From positions 1-64,000 of the forward strand of contig JADJPN010000003.1 of NCBI GenBank assembly GCA_016713235.1: a stretch of 64,000 nucleotides of DNA. The letters are read 5' to 3'. A model generated the notes under the pieces. The model searched no databases and was not told the origin of the DNA. It saw nothing but the letters and a program-made list of their open reading frames with translations. Numbering within the stretch: position 1 is the stretch's first letter; the number at the start of each line of letters is the position of its first letter. Source of the DNA: Hyphomicrobiales bacterium. Lineage in GTDB: Bacteria; Pseudomonadota; Alphaproteobacteria; Rhizobiales; Xanthobacteraceae. This document shows positions 43,200 through 52,124 of the stretch, piece by piece. A program made the position numbers and the translations under genes.

Positions 43200-43225
43200 T
43201 CGTTATGTATATCAGGACATAACGA
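43200..43225. promoter_or_regulatory. Mo-box-like palindrome (ModE-type site) between convergent genes
   Basis: TCGTTATGT (43200-43208) and ACATAACGA (43217-43225) form a perfect 9+9 inverted repeat with an 8-bp spacer. This resembles ModE operators, whose arms are of the CGTTATAT/ATATAACG kind. It lies after the ModE-like gene and before a convergent acyltransferase, so no obvious gene is placed to be controlled. In related bacteria modABC follows modE; here it is missing. Another small inverted repeat (CGGGTA-AA-TACCCG, 43153-43166) precedes it. No gene is seen in 43117-43267. Confidence 0.55.
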
Positions 43226-43267
43226 TGATGCAAGCGCTATTCTCGTCTGTCGCGGAACTGCGAATGA

Positions 43268-44764
43268 TCAGGATGCGTTTGCGGTGCGTGTCGGCGTAAC
43301 CAGCTCCCGCACCTCGGCAGGAGCGGAAGCGGTATCGGCTAAGGCAGCTTGGCCGGGAAGCAGATGCGCAATCGCATTCGCGTAATAGCGCAGAATGTGA
43401 AGGTCCGTAGGATTGGCGGAATAGATGCCGTCCGTTTCGTTGACGATGTGGCGGAGCGTCAACATGCGCAGGCCAACCTCGATCGCGTAGTCGCGATCCG
43501 AGCGCGGGATATGCACATAGGCTTTTGAAGCTTCCAGCGTCTCGATAATTTTCGAGACGCGGCTCTTCACCTCGAACAGCGATAGCGGGGCCGGATGCGC
43601 GTCGAGCAGTGCAGTCGCGACCAGCGATACCGGCAAAGCCGGAACGACTTTCCCGACTGCATCCATCAATTTCGAGCCGAGCTTTTCGACCTCCGCGAAG
43701 CGCTGATCGTCGGGCATGTCGCGAAAGTCGATCTTCTGTTCCGCGACATATTGCTTGAGCGAGATCGGATCGCCGAAGCTGACGCAGGTATAGCCATAGC
43801 GATACCAGTTGCCGCGCATCGCAAGCCAGATGTGATGGAAGAAATGGCGCAGGAACACGAACAGGTCGAATCCGAACACCGGCTTCTTGCCGGCCTCGGT
43901 GTTCGCTGCACTCGTCAGCATGCGATCCTCGAGCACGCGGTCGTAGTTTACGCCGACCGGCACGAACACAACGTCTTTCGGCCCTTTCGGATCGAAGGCC
44001 GCAACCATATAGCTCAAGAGTCCAAATTTCGGCGGGCGCAGTTTGCCGTCGCGTGAGAGCCCGCCTTCGGGAAAGATCGCCTGCACGACGCCGGATGCGG
44101 TCGCCATGTGCACATAGCGCGACAACACTTTTCGATAGAGCGCGTCACGCGAGTCGCGGCGGATGAAATAAGCGCCCATCGAGCGAATAAGATTACGGAG
44201 TCCCCAGATCTGCGCCCATTCGCCAACCGCGTAGGAGAGCGCAGAAGACTGCGCCGCGACATAGGTCACGAGCACATAGTCCATGTTGGAGCGGTGATTG
44301 ATGACGAAAACGACTGAAGAGTCCGGGTCGACTTTCGAGAATGCTTCTTCGTTCCGGAAACCGATGCGCACGCGGTAGAGCGCCTCGGAAATCCGTTTCG
44401 CGATCCGCGTGCCGATCCGAAAATAGGCGTAAGCGGAAAACGAAGGCACGATTTCCCCGGCGTAGCGCTTCACTTTCTCCATCAGAACTTCGCGCGGGAC
44501 TTTCTGCTCGCGCGAATATTCATCGACTGCGTGCAGCACTTCGGGGTCATAGACCAGCCGGTCCATGAGCACCTGCCGCGTGGTGAGTTTGAACGGCTTG
44601 ATCTGGAGCCGCAGCCTGTCGTTGAGCTCGTCGATCGCCTTGTTCGCCCGGCGCCTGAGCGCCCAGCGCACGCTGGGGATCAGCATCCGGTCGAGGAAGG
44701 AGAGTGTCGCCAGGACGCCGATTACGACGAAAACCCAAAGCGGCAGCGTGACTTCGGACCCCAT
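43268..44764 (-). CDS. Glycerol-3-phosphate/lysophosphatidic acid acyltransferase family protein
   Basis: A 498-residue membrane-bound acyltransferase with an N-terminal TM (LWVFVVIGVLATLSFLD). The catalytic NHRSNMDY (HX4D) motif lies near 155 and the substrate motif FPEGGLSRDGK near 228; both are PlsC/PlsB-domain hallmarks. Length and the flanking helical regions fit the PlsB-like 1-acyl-sn-glycerol-3-phosphate acyltransferase proteins of Rhizobiales. It probably acts in phospholipid synthesis. Confidence 0.85.
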   Translation of the reverse strand: MGSEVTLPLWVFVVIGVLATLSFLDRMLIPSVRWALRRRANKAIDELNDRLRLQIKPFKLTTRQVLMDRLVYDPEVLHAVDEYSREQKVPREVLMEKVKRYAGEIVPSFSAYAYFRIGTRIAKRISEALYRVRIGFRNEEAFSKVDPDSSVVFVINHRSNMDYVLVTYVAAQSSALSYAVGEWAQIWGLRNLIRSMGAYFIRRDSRDALYRKVLSRYVHMATASGVVQAIFPEGGLSRDGKLRPPKFGLLSYMVAAFDPKGPKDVVFVPVGVNYDRVLEDRMLTSAANTEAGKKPVFGFDLFVFLRHFFHHIWLAMRGNWYRYGYTCVSFGDPISLKQYVAEQKIDFRDMPDDQRFAEVEKLGSKLMDAVGKVVPALPVSLVATALLDAHPAPLSLFEVKSRVSKIIETLEASKAYVHIPRSDRDYAIEVGLRMLTLRHIVNETDGIYSANPTDLHILRYYANAIAHLLPGQAALADTASAPAEVRELVTPTRTANAS

Positions 44765-44868
44765 AATTCTGCCCCCAATCCCTGCGAGACGGCGGACCGT
44801 TCATCCGCTATTGAAGCGTTTCCATTGAGCCCCCGGTTCTTTTGCTCGTGACCGATCAACCCGACACC

Positions 44869-46236
44869 ATGCAATACAAAGCCCGGTCCCCGCGCAACTG
44901 GGGCCGGACCTTAAAAGGCTATGCCTTCGGCTGGGCGTGGTTCGACCCGGTCAGTTCCTGGGCCTTGCGGCGGCCGTTCGTGCCGTCGTCGCTGTTGTGG
45001 GCCGCGGCCGAGCAGGCAGGCACCTCGGTTGAGCATTTCTTCGATGCGGCCCAGTTGCCGCGCAAAAACGTCCACGAAAACAAGCTGGCTGAAGCTCTGG
45101 TGCATGCCGCCGCGGCGCGGACGATTGCCCAGCGCAAGGAAGCAGAGTGGCAGCAGGCTTTCTTCGGCAACAGCACAGCGGGTCCGGAAGCCCGCCGCAT
45201 GCTCGAAGCCGAGCGCTATGCCGCGAGCCATGCCTACAATCTCACGCGCCGTCATTTCGGCTTCATGCTCAAAAACGATCCGCCGCGCATCAAGTCGCAA
45301 ACGCAGAGCCCGGAAGAAATCGCCGCGATTTACGGCACGAAATTCGAACGCCTTTCGCTCGACGGCATTGCGAACGGAAACACTGCGATCGAAGTCTCGA
45401 AGCCGATCGAGCGGGCAGCAGGCGTCGATTACTGGCTTCGCTTTCAAAGCCCGTCGGCATTGCTCGGCGATACGGTCTACGCGCGCGTGCTGGAGCCGCG
45501 GGGCGTGAAAAATCCGCCGACGATTATTTTTGGGCACGGCATCTGCATCGAATACGATCACTGGCGCGGATTGATCGACGAAGCGCGCACGCTGCGCGCC
45601 GAGGGCTTCCGCGTCATTCGCCCGGTTGCGCCGTGGCATGGTCGCCGCCGCTTGCTCGGCAGCTTCGGCGGTCAGCCGATGATGAGCCGCGTTCCCGGCG
45701 GCCTGTTCGACGCCTTCACGGGTGCTGCGCAAGAATGGGCGGTGCTCGCGAATTGGGCACGGCAGGCTTCCAGCGGTCCGCTCGCATATGGCGGCACCAG
45801 TCTTGGCGCGTTGATCGCGCAGTTCGCGGCGGAAAAAATCGGCGAGCGCGACGCGCGGCTTCGCGCCGACGGGCTGTTTCTGATCACGCATTCTGGCCGC
45901 ATGACCGACGCGACCTTCAACGGCGATATGGCGGGTTTGCTCGGCGTTGATTTAAGCGCTGAGAAGCACGGCTGGAACCGCGAACGAATCGAAGCAGGCC
46001 TTGGCCTCCTCGATCCCGCGCGACTGCCGGCGGTGAATCCGAAACAGATCGTCACCGTGCTCGGTAAGCGTGACCGCATCACGCCTTATGCGAGCGGCCT
46101 CAGCCTCATCGATTCATGGGGCGTGCCGGACGAAAACCGTTTCGTCTGGGATCGCGGCCACTTCTCGATGCCGCTCACCATGATCCGCAATCCCGCGCCG
46201 GTCGCGCGCTTCCGCGAAGTGATGACGCAGCTTTAA
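44869..46236 (+). CDS. Alpha/beta hydrolase family protein
   Basis: About 455 residues from ATG 44869; TTG 44842 and GTG 44848 upstream in frame are alternatives and no ribosome site decides. The C-terminal 270 residues form the hydrolase fold: PTIIFGHGICIEYDHWRGLI near 210 (oxyanion region), YGGTSLGALIAQFA near 305 with the nucleophile Ser, and a late GHFSMPL with the catalytic His near 425. The N-terminal part is helical and specific to this family. Substrate unknown. It is convergent with the MetE-like gene, with a small overlap of the stop codons. Confidence 0.72.
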   Translation: MQYKARSPRNWGRTLKGYAFGWAWFDPVSSWALRRPFVPSSLLWAAAEQAGTSVEHFFDAAQLPRKNVHENKLAEALVHAAAARTIAQRKEAEWQQAFFGNSTAGPEARRMLEAERYAASHAYNLTRRHFGFMLKNDPPRIKSQTQSPEEIAAIYGTKFERLSLDGIANGNTAIEVSKPIERAAGVDYWLRFQSPSALLGDTVYARVLEPRGVKNPPTIIFGHGICIEYDHWRGLIDEARTLRAEGFRVIRPVAPWHGRRRLLGSFGGQPMMSRVPGGLFDAFTGAAQEWAVLANWARQASSGPLAYGGTSLGALIAQFAAEKIGERDARLRADGLFLITHSGRMTDATFNGDMAGLLGVDLSAEKHGWNRERIEAGLGLLDPARLPAVNPKQIVTVLGKRDRITPYASGLSLIDSWGVPDENRFVWDRGHFSMPLTMIRNPAPVARFREVMTQL

Positions 46237-47258
46237 GCGACCCGGGCGGAGCGAAGGCCTTCGTAAAGATCGCGGCCTTCGACCAGCGCGCGGATTTTTC
46301 CGTCTGCGATAGAGCGCTTGAGCATCCAGAACCCGCAGTCCGGGTGAATGTACTTCACGCGGCCGGCGCCGATCATGGTTTCCGCACGCTCGATCTGGCG
46401 CGCAATCGAATCTGCACTCTCGACAACCGTCGACTTGATATCGACGACACCGAGGCCGAAGCCGATTTCCGGTTTCAGCTCGCGGAACGCCGCGAGTTCT
46501 TCGGCCGGGCGATGCGCATTCTCCATGACGATGTGATCGGCATGCAGCGCGTTCAGATATTTCATCAGTTGATTCCAGGTGCCCTTCTGGATCGACTGGC
46601 CGCCGTAATTGCCGAAGCACAGATGCACGGCCGGCTTGGTCTTCACCGCTTTCAGGACGCGGTTCATCGCGTCCGCCGCCCACTGCCATTCGTCGGGGCT
46701 GCCGGGCAGGTTGGCTTCGTCGATCTGCACCACATCGGCGTCGATGTGCTTAACCTGTTCCGCAAGTGCGTCGGCAATCGCGAAAGCAAGATCGGGAAGC
46801 TTCTTGTAGTGCTTGTCGAGCAGGGTCTTGGCCAGCATGTGCGGGCCGGTGACCGTGAACTTGAAAGGCTTCTTCGTAAGCGCGCGGGCGCGCTGGTAAG
46901 CCTGCGGCAGGTCGAGGGTGCCGGAGCTGACCGGCCCTTCGACCAGACCGGGCGGCTGGGTGCGAAAGCGCATCGAGCTTTTGGCGCGATATTCGACGAG
47001 TTCGTCAAACGTGAGCTTGGTGCGGATGCCGGCCATCGGCCGCACGAAATATTCGATCATGCCGTTGGTCTCGGGATGATTGACGTCGAAGCGCGAAAGT
47101 TCGCCATCGCAGACCAGATCGATCCCGGCCTGTTCCTGTGTGTGCAGCACGACGCGGGTCGCGTCGATCACGGCCTGTTCGGAGGGAAGGGCGGTGAGCC
47201 ACTCCGGCACCGGATAGGAGCCGACCACGGTTGTCTGAATTCGCGCTGCGTTGGACAT
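46233..47258 (-). CDS. Cobalamin-independent methionine synthase (MetE) core-domain protein
   Basis: A 341-residue UROD/MetE-like TIM barrel corresponding to the catalytic C-terminal half of MetE (full MetE is about 750 residues). The start TTVVGSYPVPEWL is the family mark. The zinc ligands appear complete: His and Cys in VHLCFGNYGG, Glu in VMENAHRPAEE and Cys in HPDCGFWML. Such core proteins transfer methyl groups from various donors to a thiol or homocysteine. A TetR-type palindrome lies 67 bp upstream, shared with the divergent epimerase gene, so it belongs to the regulon described for this region; a demethylation role is inferred. Confidence 0.82.
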   Translation of the reverse strand: MSNAARIQTTVVGSYPVPEWLTALPSEQAVIDATRVVLHTQEQAGIDLVCDGELSRFDVNHPETNGMIEYFVRPMAGIRTKLTFDELVEYRAKSSMRFRTQPPGLVEGPVSSGTLDLPQAYQRARALTKKPFKFTVTGPHMLAKTLLDKHYKKLPDLAFAIADALAEQVKHIDADVVQIDEANLPGSPDEWQWAADAMNRVLKAVKTKPAVHLCFGNYGGQSIQKGTWNQLMKYLNALHADHIVMENAHRPAEELAAFRELKPEIGFGLGVVDIKSTVVESADSIARQIERAETMIGAGRVKYIHPDCGFWMLKRSIADGKIRALVEGRDLYEGLRSARVA

Positions 47259-47324
47259 AGCTTCACTCCCTGAACTGCGCTCGCGGCGGTTGCCGGACGT
47301 CTCTTCGCGCCGTAAAATCCGTAA

Positions 47325-47340
47325 GTATCTAACTGGTTAC
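47325..47340. promoter_or_regulatory. TetR-type operator copy 1: GTATCTAACTGGTTAC
   Basis: An imperfect palindrome (GTATCTA-AC-TGGTTAC) sits midway between the divergent MetE-core gene (67 bp) and the epimerase gene (68 bp). Outward bases extend the symmetry (TAAG...CTTA, 47322-47343). It shares 13 of 16 bases with the copies at 50110 and 55204. Confidence 0.6.
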
Positions 47341-47407
47341 TTATAGCGCGGCGCCAGGGCAAGCGCCAATGGAACGAAGAAAAAGCGAACCTGATGGAAA
47401 GACGCCA

Positions 47408-48448
47408 ATGAACGCCGCGGCAATTACGCTGCCTGAAACCTTTCGCGACGAGGCGGAAGTCGAGGCCTTCATGACGCAGCCTTCGGATGCGCTGCGAACG
47501 GATCTTCAAAGAAGCCCCGGCGACATACTTGTGCTTGGCGTGGGCGGAAAGATGGGACCGACACTGGCGCGCCTTGCCAAGCGTGCCGACCCGAGCCGCC
47601 GCGTGATCGGCGTCGCGCGTTTTTCCGAGGCAGGCCTGCGCGAAAAGCTGCAAGCGTGGGACATCGAGTGCATCGAAGCCGATCTGCTGGATCGCGCGAG
47701 CATCGAGAAGCTGCCGAAATCTCCCAACGTCATCTTCATGGCGGGCCGCAAGTTCGGGTCATCCGGAGCCGAGTACCTGACCTGGGCGATGAACGCGCAC
47801 GTTCCCGCGATGGTCGCGGAGGTGTTCGCAAAATCCCGCATTGTCGCGTTCTCGACCGGCTGCGTTTACCCTTATGTCGAGGTCGAGAAGGGCGGTGCGA
47901 CCGAGGAAACGCCGGCAGTGCCGCCGCCGGGCGCTTATGCGAATTCCTGCGTCGCGCGCGAGGCATTGTTCGAGCACTTCTCGCGCAAGTTCGATACGCC
48001 GGGCCGGATCATCCGGCTCAATTATGCGATCGATATGCGCTACGGGGTCCTGCACGACGTCGCGTCGAAAGTGTTCGCTGAAAAAGCGATCGAGATTGCT
48101 GCCGGCCATGTGAACGTCATCTGGCAGGGCGATGCGAATACGGCGATCCTGCGCATGCTTGCGCACAGCACCGTGCCCACGAGCCCGATCAATATCAGCG
48201 GCGCTGAAACGATCAGCATCCGCTGGCTTGCGGAAGAATTCGGCAGGCTGTTCGGCAAGAAGCCGCAGTTCCTGGGCAAGGAAGCCGCCGACGGCTGGCT
48301 GGTAAACACTTCGAAAGCAAGAAAGCTCTTGGGCGAGCCGTCCGTGCCGTTAGAGCGTATGATCCGCTGGACCGCCGACTGGGTCTCCCGCAACCAGCGC
48401 AGCCTTGGCAAGGAAACGCATTACGATACCCGCGATGGCAGTTTCTGA
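47408..48448 (+). CDS. NAD-dependent epimerase/dehydratase (extended SDR)
   Basis: A 346-residue extended short-chain dehydrogenase. ATG 47408 is preferred; ATG 47369 in frame is possible. The nucleotide fold GDILVLGVGGKMGPTLARLA lies near 38-57. AFSTGCVYPYVE near 152 and the active-site Tyr in PPGAYANSCVAREALFEHF near 177 complete the family pattern, except that the usual Lys of YxxxK is not at its place (YANSCVAR), so catalysis may be altered. SPINISGAETISIRWLAEEF near 260 is typical for sugar epimerases. It is expressed from the operator-bearing divergent promoter. Confidence 0.8.
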   Translation: MNAAAITLPETFRDEAEVEAFMTQPSDALRTDLQRSPGDILVLGVGGKMGPTLARLAKRADPSRRVIGVARFSEAGLREKLQAWDIECIEADLLDRASIEKLPKSPNVIFMAGRKFGSSGAEYLTWAMNAHVPAMVAEVFAKSRIVAFSTGCVYPYVEVEKGGATEETPAVPPPGAYANSCVAREALFEHFSRKFDTPGRIIRLNYAIDMRYGVLHDVASKVFAEKAIEIAAGHVNVIWQGDANTAILRMLAHSTVPTSPINISGAETISIRWLAEEFGRLFGKKPQFLGKEAADGWLVNTSKARKLLGEPSVPLERMIRWTADWVSRNQRSLGKETHYDTRDGSF

Positions 48449-48967
48449 TTTCGAAATAGGCACGCTGCGCGCCGAAGAGATCGGCGATGCGGATGCTTTG
48501 GTAAAGGAAGCCGGCTGGAACCAGACCGAGGCCGACTGGCGCATCTTTCTCGATTTCGGCACCGTCTATGTGATCCGCGACAAAGGCAAGTGACGGCTTT
48601 CGGCGCAGACCGCAGCAATATTTTATCGCGCCTTCGCGGACGCCTGCCGGAAGCGGAGTTTTGCGTCTGGCGGGGAGGCCATATCGCCGGTTTCCTGATG
48701 GGCCGCATGGGCCGCCGCGCCGCGCAACTGGGTCCGCTGGTCGCGGAAAGCTGCGAGATTGCTTGCGCATTGCTCGCGCAGGCGTTGGAAACGGTATCGG
48801 CTCCCGTCTATATCGATTTCATCGATGACAAAACGCTGACCGCGCGCTTCCTTTCGACCGCGGGCTTCGTCGCCGAGCGCCCGCTGACGAGAATGCTTTT
48901 GAAACGCAACAAGGCGTTCCAGGACGCAGCGCAAAGTTACGCCGTCGTGGGCCCGGAGTTCGGATAA
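48435..48967 (+). pseudogene. GNAT-family acetyltransferase with a central deletion and frame change
   Basis: ATG 48435 (inside the end of the epimerase gene) codes EIGTLRAEEIGDADALVKEA then GWNQTEADWRIFL, the start of a two-domain GNAT protein, and stops at 48593. A second frame from about 48590 codes TAFGADRSNILSRLRGRLPE then GFLMGRMGRRAAQLGPLVAE to 48967, the second domain of the same family (YitH-like). The acetyl-CoA-binding core of roughly 100-120 residues that should lie between them is missing. A real internal deletion fits better than a single-base error. Confidence 0.65.
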
Positions 48968-48970
48968 ATA

Positions 48971-48999
48971 AAAAAGGCCGGCGGTGAGCCGGCCTTTTT
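48971..48999. terminator. Bidirectional intrinsic terminator
   Basis: AAAAAGGCCGGC (48971-48982) and GCCGGCCTTTTT (48988-48999) form a perfect 12-bp arm pair with a GGTGA loop. The A-run and T-run allow it to stop the GNAT transcript on the plus strand and the ABC binding-protein transcript on the minus strand. Confidence 0.9.
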
Positions 49000-49018
49000 C
49001 GCATTGAGATTTTCTCGA

Positions 49019-50032
49019 TCAGTACAGCTTCGGCGGATTGATCGCCGGCATCTTGATGTTCTTGTCGAGGAACTCGTTGGTGTAAGCCGCCTTGATGTCA
49101 TACGGCTTTTCCATCTTGAGATATTCGTCGACCAACTTGTAGTCGGCGGCCATGCGCTTGTCGTCATGCCAGCCGAGCGCGACGTTCTTCGAAGTTTCAT
49201 CACTCATCAGGATCGAAACGAGATGCCAGTTGGTCAGCTCGTTGTCGAACTTGAGCGCACCGTTCATCTCGACCATCGCCTTGATGCAGGGTTCCGGCTT
49301 CTTCGCGCATTCGGCGAAGGCCTTCTGCGTCACCTTCACGAAGGCGGCGACCTTGTCCTTGTTCTTCGCGAGCCAGTCGGCCTGCACGACGAGCGAGTTG
49401 CCGTAAGGGTTGAGGCCGCCGTCGCGCCAGGCGAGGAAGCCCATGTCGTCGCCGAGTTCGCGGGCGAAGACGTGGTGCAGGTTGAAGAACGACGTGGTCG
49501 CGTCGATCGCGCCGGATTTCAGCGCCGCGAGCTTCGCGTTGGCGTCGATGTTGACCCAGATCACCGAGTTCGGATCGATGCCGTTCGCTTTCGCGAGCGC
49601 GGGCCACATGGTGCGCGCGCCGTCGCCAGCCGGGTTGCCGATGCGCTTGCCGACGAGGTCCTTGATGCCTTTGATGCCCGAGCTCTTGCGCCAGTACATG
49701 CCCTGCGGCGAGTTGGCGTAGATGTTCATGACGCCGACAAGGTTCGCGCCTTTGCCGTTGAACAGAAGAACGCCCGCCATATCGGACAGGCCGATCTGTG
49801 AGGAGCCCGCCGCGACCTTCTGCGCGGAGGCGGCGGAGCCGCGGCCCGCTTCGATATCGAGATCAAGGCCAGCGTCTTTGTACCAGCCATTCTTCAGCGC
49901 GAAGAAATAGGGCGCATGGTCCCCGCCCACGACCCAGTTCAGGGTCAGGGTAACTTTTTGCGCCGAAGCGCTCGCCGGGACCAACAAGGCCGCGGCAAAA
50001 ATCGCAGACGCGAGTTTCAATGCAGTTTTCAT
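49019..50032 (-). CDS. ABC transporter substrate-binding protein, NMT1/THI5-like (SsuA family)
   Basis: A 337-residue exported binding protein. Signal peptide LASAIFAAALLVPASASAQ is cleaved near residue 25. The mature start KVTLTLNWVVGGDHAPYFFA then LKNGWYKDAGLDLDIEAGRG is the NMT1/THI5-like family hallmark. It probably supplies the permease and ATPase coded at 51355 and 52125, from which it is separated by the divergent DHDPS-like gene. Ligands of this family include aliphatic sulfonates, nitrate, pyrimidine precursors and small aromatic acids; the actual one is unknown. A TetR-type palindrome lies 78 bp upstream. Confidence 0.85.
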   Translation of the reverse strand: MKTALKLASAIFAAALLVPASASAQKVTLTLNWVVGGDHAPYFFALKNGWYKDAGLDLDIEAGRGSAASAQKVAAGSSQIGLSDMAGVLLFNGKGANLVGVMNIYANSPQGMYWRKSSGIKGIKDLVGKRIGNPAGDGARTMWPALAKANGIDPNSVIWVNIDANAKLAALKSGAIDATTSFFNLHHVFARELGDDMGFLAWRDGGLNPYGNSLVVQADWLAKNKDKVAAFVKVTQKAFAECAKKPEPCIKAMVEMNGALKFDNELTNWHLVSILMSDETSKNVALGWHDDKRMAADYKLVDEYLKMEKPYDIKAAYTNEFLDKNIKMPAINPPKLY

Positions 50033-50109
50033 CTGACCTTCCTCCCGTAAAAGCCATTCGCCGCGTATGGCCGGTGATTCCGGTTCTCGACAGGCGGCGA
50101 AGTTTCGAT

Positions 50110-50125
50110 GTAACTATCTGGTTAC
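50110..50125. promoter_or_regulatory. TetR-type operator copy 2: GTAACTATCTGGTTAC
   Basis: GTAACTA-TC-TGGTTAC lies in the 193-bp gap between the divergent binding-protein gene and the DHDPS-like gene (100 bp before GTG 50226). It differs from copy 3 only in two central bases. The plus-strand operon it would control ends with the tetR gene, so regulation would include feedback. Confidence 0.65.
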
Positions 50126-50225
50126 AAGACGATAGGAGCGGCCCAAGCGCCTGTCAAATGGTGCGAAAATAAGCGCGAACGGGAGTTTCCCGGATCGCGC
50201 AGGGCAAGGCCGCAGGGAGTTATGT

Positions 50226-51287
50226 GTGGCGTTACGCTGGAACGATTTACCGGCAGAGGTGCTGGCGACGTTGCGGAAAGGCGCGGTGATTCCGGCGCAT
50301 CCGCTGGCGCTCGATTCCGCACGCAAGTTCGATGAGCGCCGTCAGCGCGCGCTCACCCGCTATTACGTCGATGCCGGTTCCGGTGGTCTCGCGGTCGGCG
50401 TGCACACCACGCAATTCGCGATTCGCGAGGTCGGCCTCTATGAGCCGGTGCTTTCGCTTGCGATGAAAACCGCGCGCGAGACCGCGAAGAAGCCGCTTGT
50501 CATGATCGCCGGACTCGCGGGAAAAACCACGCAGGCCGTCAAGGAAGCGCAGACTGCGGTCGGACTCGGCTATCACGGCGGGCTTTTGTCGCTCGCGGCG
50601 ATGAAAGGTTCAAACGAAGACGAACTGATCGAACACGCCAAGAAAGTCGCGGCTGAAATTCCGCTGGTCGGATTTTATCTGCAGCCTGCGGTCGGCGGCA
50701 TTTTGCTGAACGCGTCGTTCTGGAAACGCTTCGCCCAGATCGAGAACGTCATCGCGATCAAGATGGCGCCGTTCAACCGCTACCGCACGCTGGACGTGAT
50801 CCGCGGCGTGGCGGAGGCCGGCGCCGAGGAACGCATCACGCTCTACACCGGCAACGACGACCACATCGTGCTCGATCTCGTGACGCCGTTTGTCGTTGTT
50901 CGCGACGGCAAGCCGGTAACCGTGCGCATCAAAGGCGGCTTGCTCGGACACTGGAGCTGCTGGGCACAGCGCGCGGTGGAGTTGCTGGATCGCGCGCAGA
51001 AAGAAGCCGCGCAGTCTTCCGTTTCGGCGGAAATGCTTGCGCTCGACTCGCAGGTCACCGATTGCAATGCCGCGATCTTCGATGTCGCCAACGATTTCCA
51101 CGGCGTGATTTGCGGCTGCCACGAAATTCTGCGCCGTCAGGGTCTGTTAGAAGGCATCTGGTGTCTCGATCCGAAAGAGACCCTGGGTCCTGGCCAGAAG
51201 GAAGAAATCGATCGCGTTTACGCCGCTTACCCGCATCTCAATGACGATGCCTTCGTGCGCGAGAACCTGAGCCGGTGGCTGGGATGA
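50226..51287 (+). CDS. Dihydrodipicolinate synthase/N-acetylneuraminate lyase family aldolase
   Basis: A 353-residue class I aldolase-type TIM barrel starting at GTG 50226 with AGGGAG ahead. PLVGFYLQPAVGG near 142 carries the conserved Tyr and VIAIKMAPFNRYRTLDV near 175 carries the Schiff-base Lys. It is longer than typical DapA (about 290), with extra C-terminal helices. It is likely to cleave or form a 2-oxo-acid in a catabolic path, not lysine synthesis, judging by its neighbours. First gene of the operator-controlled operon 50226-55173. Confidence 0.82.
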   Translation: MALRWNDLPAEVLATLRKGAVIPAHPLALDSARKFDERRQRALTRYYVDAGSGGLAVGVHTTQFAIREVGLYEPVLSLAMKTARETAKKPLVMIAGLAGKTTQAVKEAQTAVGLGYHGGLLSLAAMKGSNEDELIEHAKKVAAEIPLVGFYLQPAVGGILLNASFWKRFAQIENVIAIKMAPFNRYRTLDVIRGVAEAGAEERITLYTGNDDHIVLDLVTPFVVVRDGKPVTVRIKGGLLGHWSCWAQRAVELLDRAQKEAAQSSVSAEMLALDSQVTDCNAAIFDVANDFHGVICGCHEILRRQGLLEGIWCLDPKETLGPGQKEEIDRVYAAYPHLNDDAFVRENLSRWLG

Positions 51288-51354
51288 AGTATTTTTGTGG
51301 GTTGCGAGCGGGCAGAGCTTCCCGGATAGTCCGGACGGGAAGGGGAGAACTGAT

Positions 51355-52122
51355 ATGAGCGGTAGCAACACACAGTTGCAGCGCTATGCGCTGGCTGTGC
51401 TTAGCCATTTGATCCTCGTTGCGGCATGGCACTTCTTCGTGGTCTACGGAGAGATTCCGAAGATCGTGATGCCGTCGCCTTACGACACGCTGCATGCGTT
51501 GCTCGTGCCGAATTATCGCTGGCTCGAGAATATCGCGGCGACCAGCATCGAAATCTTCGGCGGCTTTCTGCTTGCTGCCGTCTTCGGAATCTTGATCGCG
51601 CTGCTGTTTTCGTGGTTCCGCTGGCTGGAAATGTTCGCGATGCCGCTGCTGGTCAGCCTCAACATGATTCCGAAGGTCGCGCTCGGGCCCTTGATGATCG
51701 TCTGGTTCAAATACGGCATCTGGCCGAACACGCTGATGGCTTTTGCGATCAGCTTCTTCCCGATCGTGCTTACGACGGCGCGGGGCTTGCGTGAAGTAGA
51801 GCCGGATCTGCTCGACCTCGTGCGCACGCTGCGGGGCTCGCGCTGGCAGCTTTTCGTCAAGATCCAGCTTCCCGGCGCGCTGCCGTACATCTTCTCCGGC
51901 ATGAAGGTCGCGGCGATCCTTGCCGTTGCCGGCGCAATCGTCGGCGAATTCTTGGGCTCGGAGCGCGGCCTCGGCTATCTGATGCTGCAAGTGCAGGTGA
52001 CGCTCGACACCGCCGCGATGTTCATGGCGGTCATCCTGATTACCCTGATCGGCGGCTTGCTCTACGGCATCGTGCTTGGCCTCGAGCGCTTCTTCGTCGT
52101 CAAGGACGCGCGGATCCAGTAA
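51355..52122 (+). CDS. ABC transporter permease (SsuC/TauC/NMT1-system type)
   Basis: A 255-residue inner-membrane permease. ATG 51355 has AGGGGAG seven bases ahead; the frame is open upstream but without support. Six hydrophobic segments are visible. LVRTLRGSRWQLFVKIQLPG then ALPYIFSGMKVA near 150-180 is the EAA loop of the BPD_transp_1 family that docks the ATPase. Works with the binding protein at 49019 and the ATPase next door. Confidence 0.88.
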   Translation: MSGSNTQLQRYALAVLSHLILVAAWHFFVVYGEIPKIVMPSPYDTLHALLVPNYRWLENIAATSIEIFGGFLLAAVFGILIALLFSWFRWLEMFAMPLLVSLNMIPKVALGPLMIVWFKYGIWPNTLMAFAISFFPIVLTTARGLREVEPDLLDLVRTLRGSRWQLFVKIQLPGALPYIFSGMKVAAILAVAGAIVGEFLGSERGLGYLMLQVQVTLDTAAMFMAVILITLIGGLLYGIVLGLERFFVVKDARIQ

Positions 52123-52124
52123 TC

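Noticed and set aside
43225..43299. A 24-codon frame starting at the edge of the Mo-box-like palindrome
   Set aside because: No ribosome site separate from the palindrome, no family resemblance, and it runs into the convergent gene.
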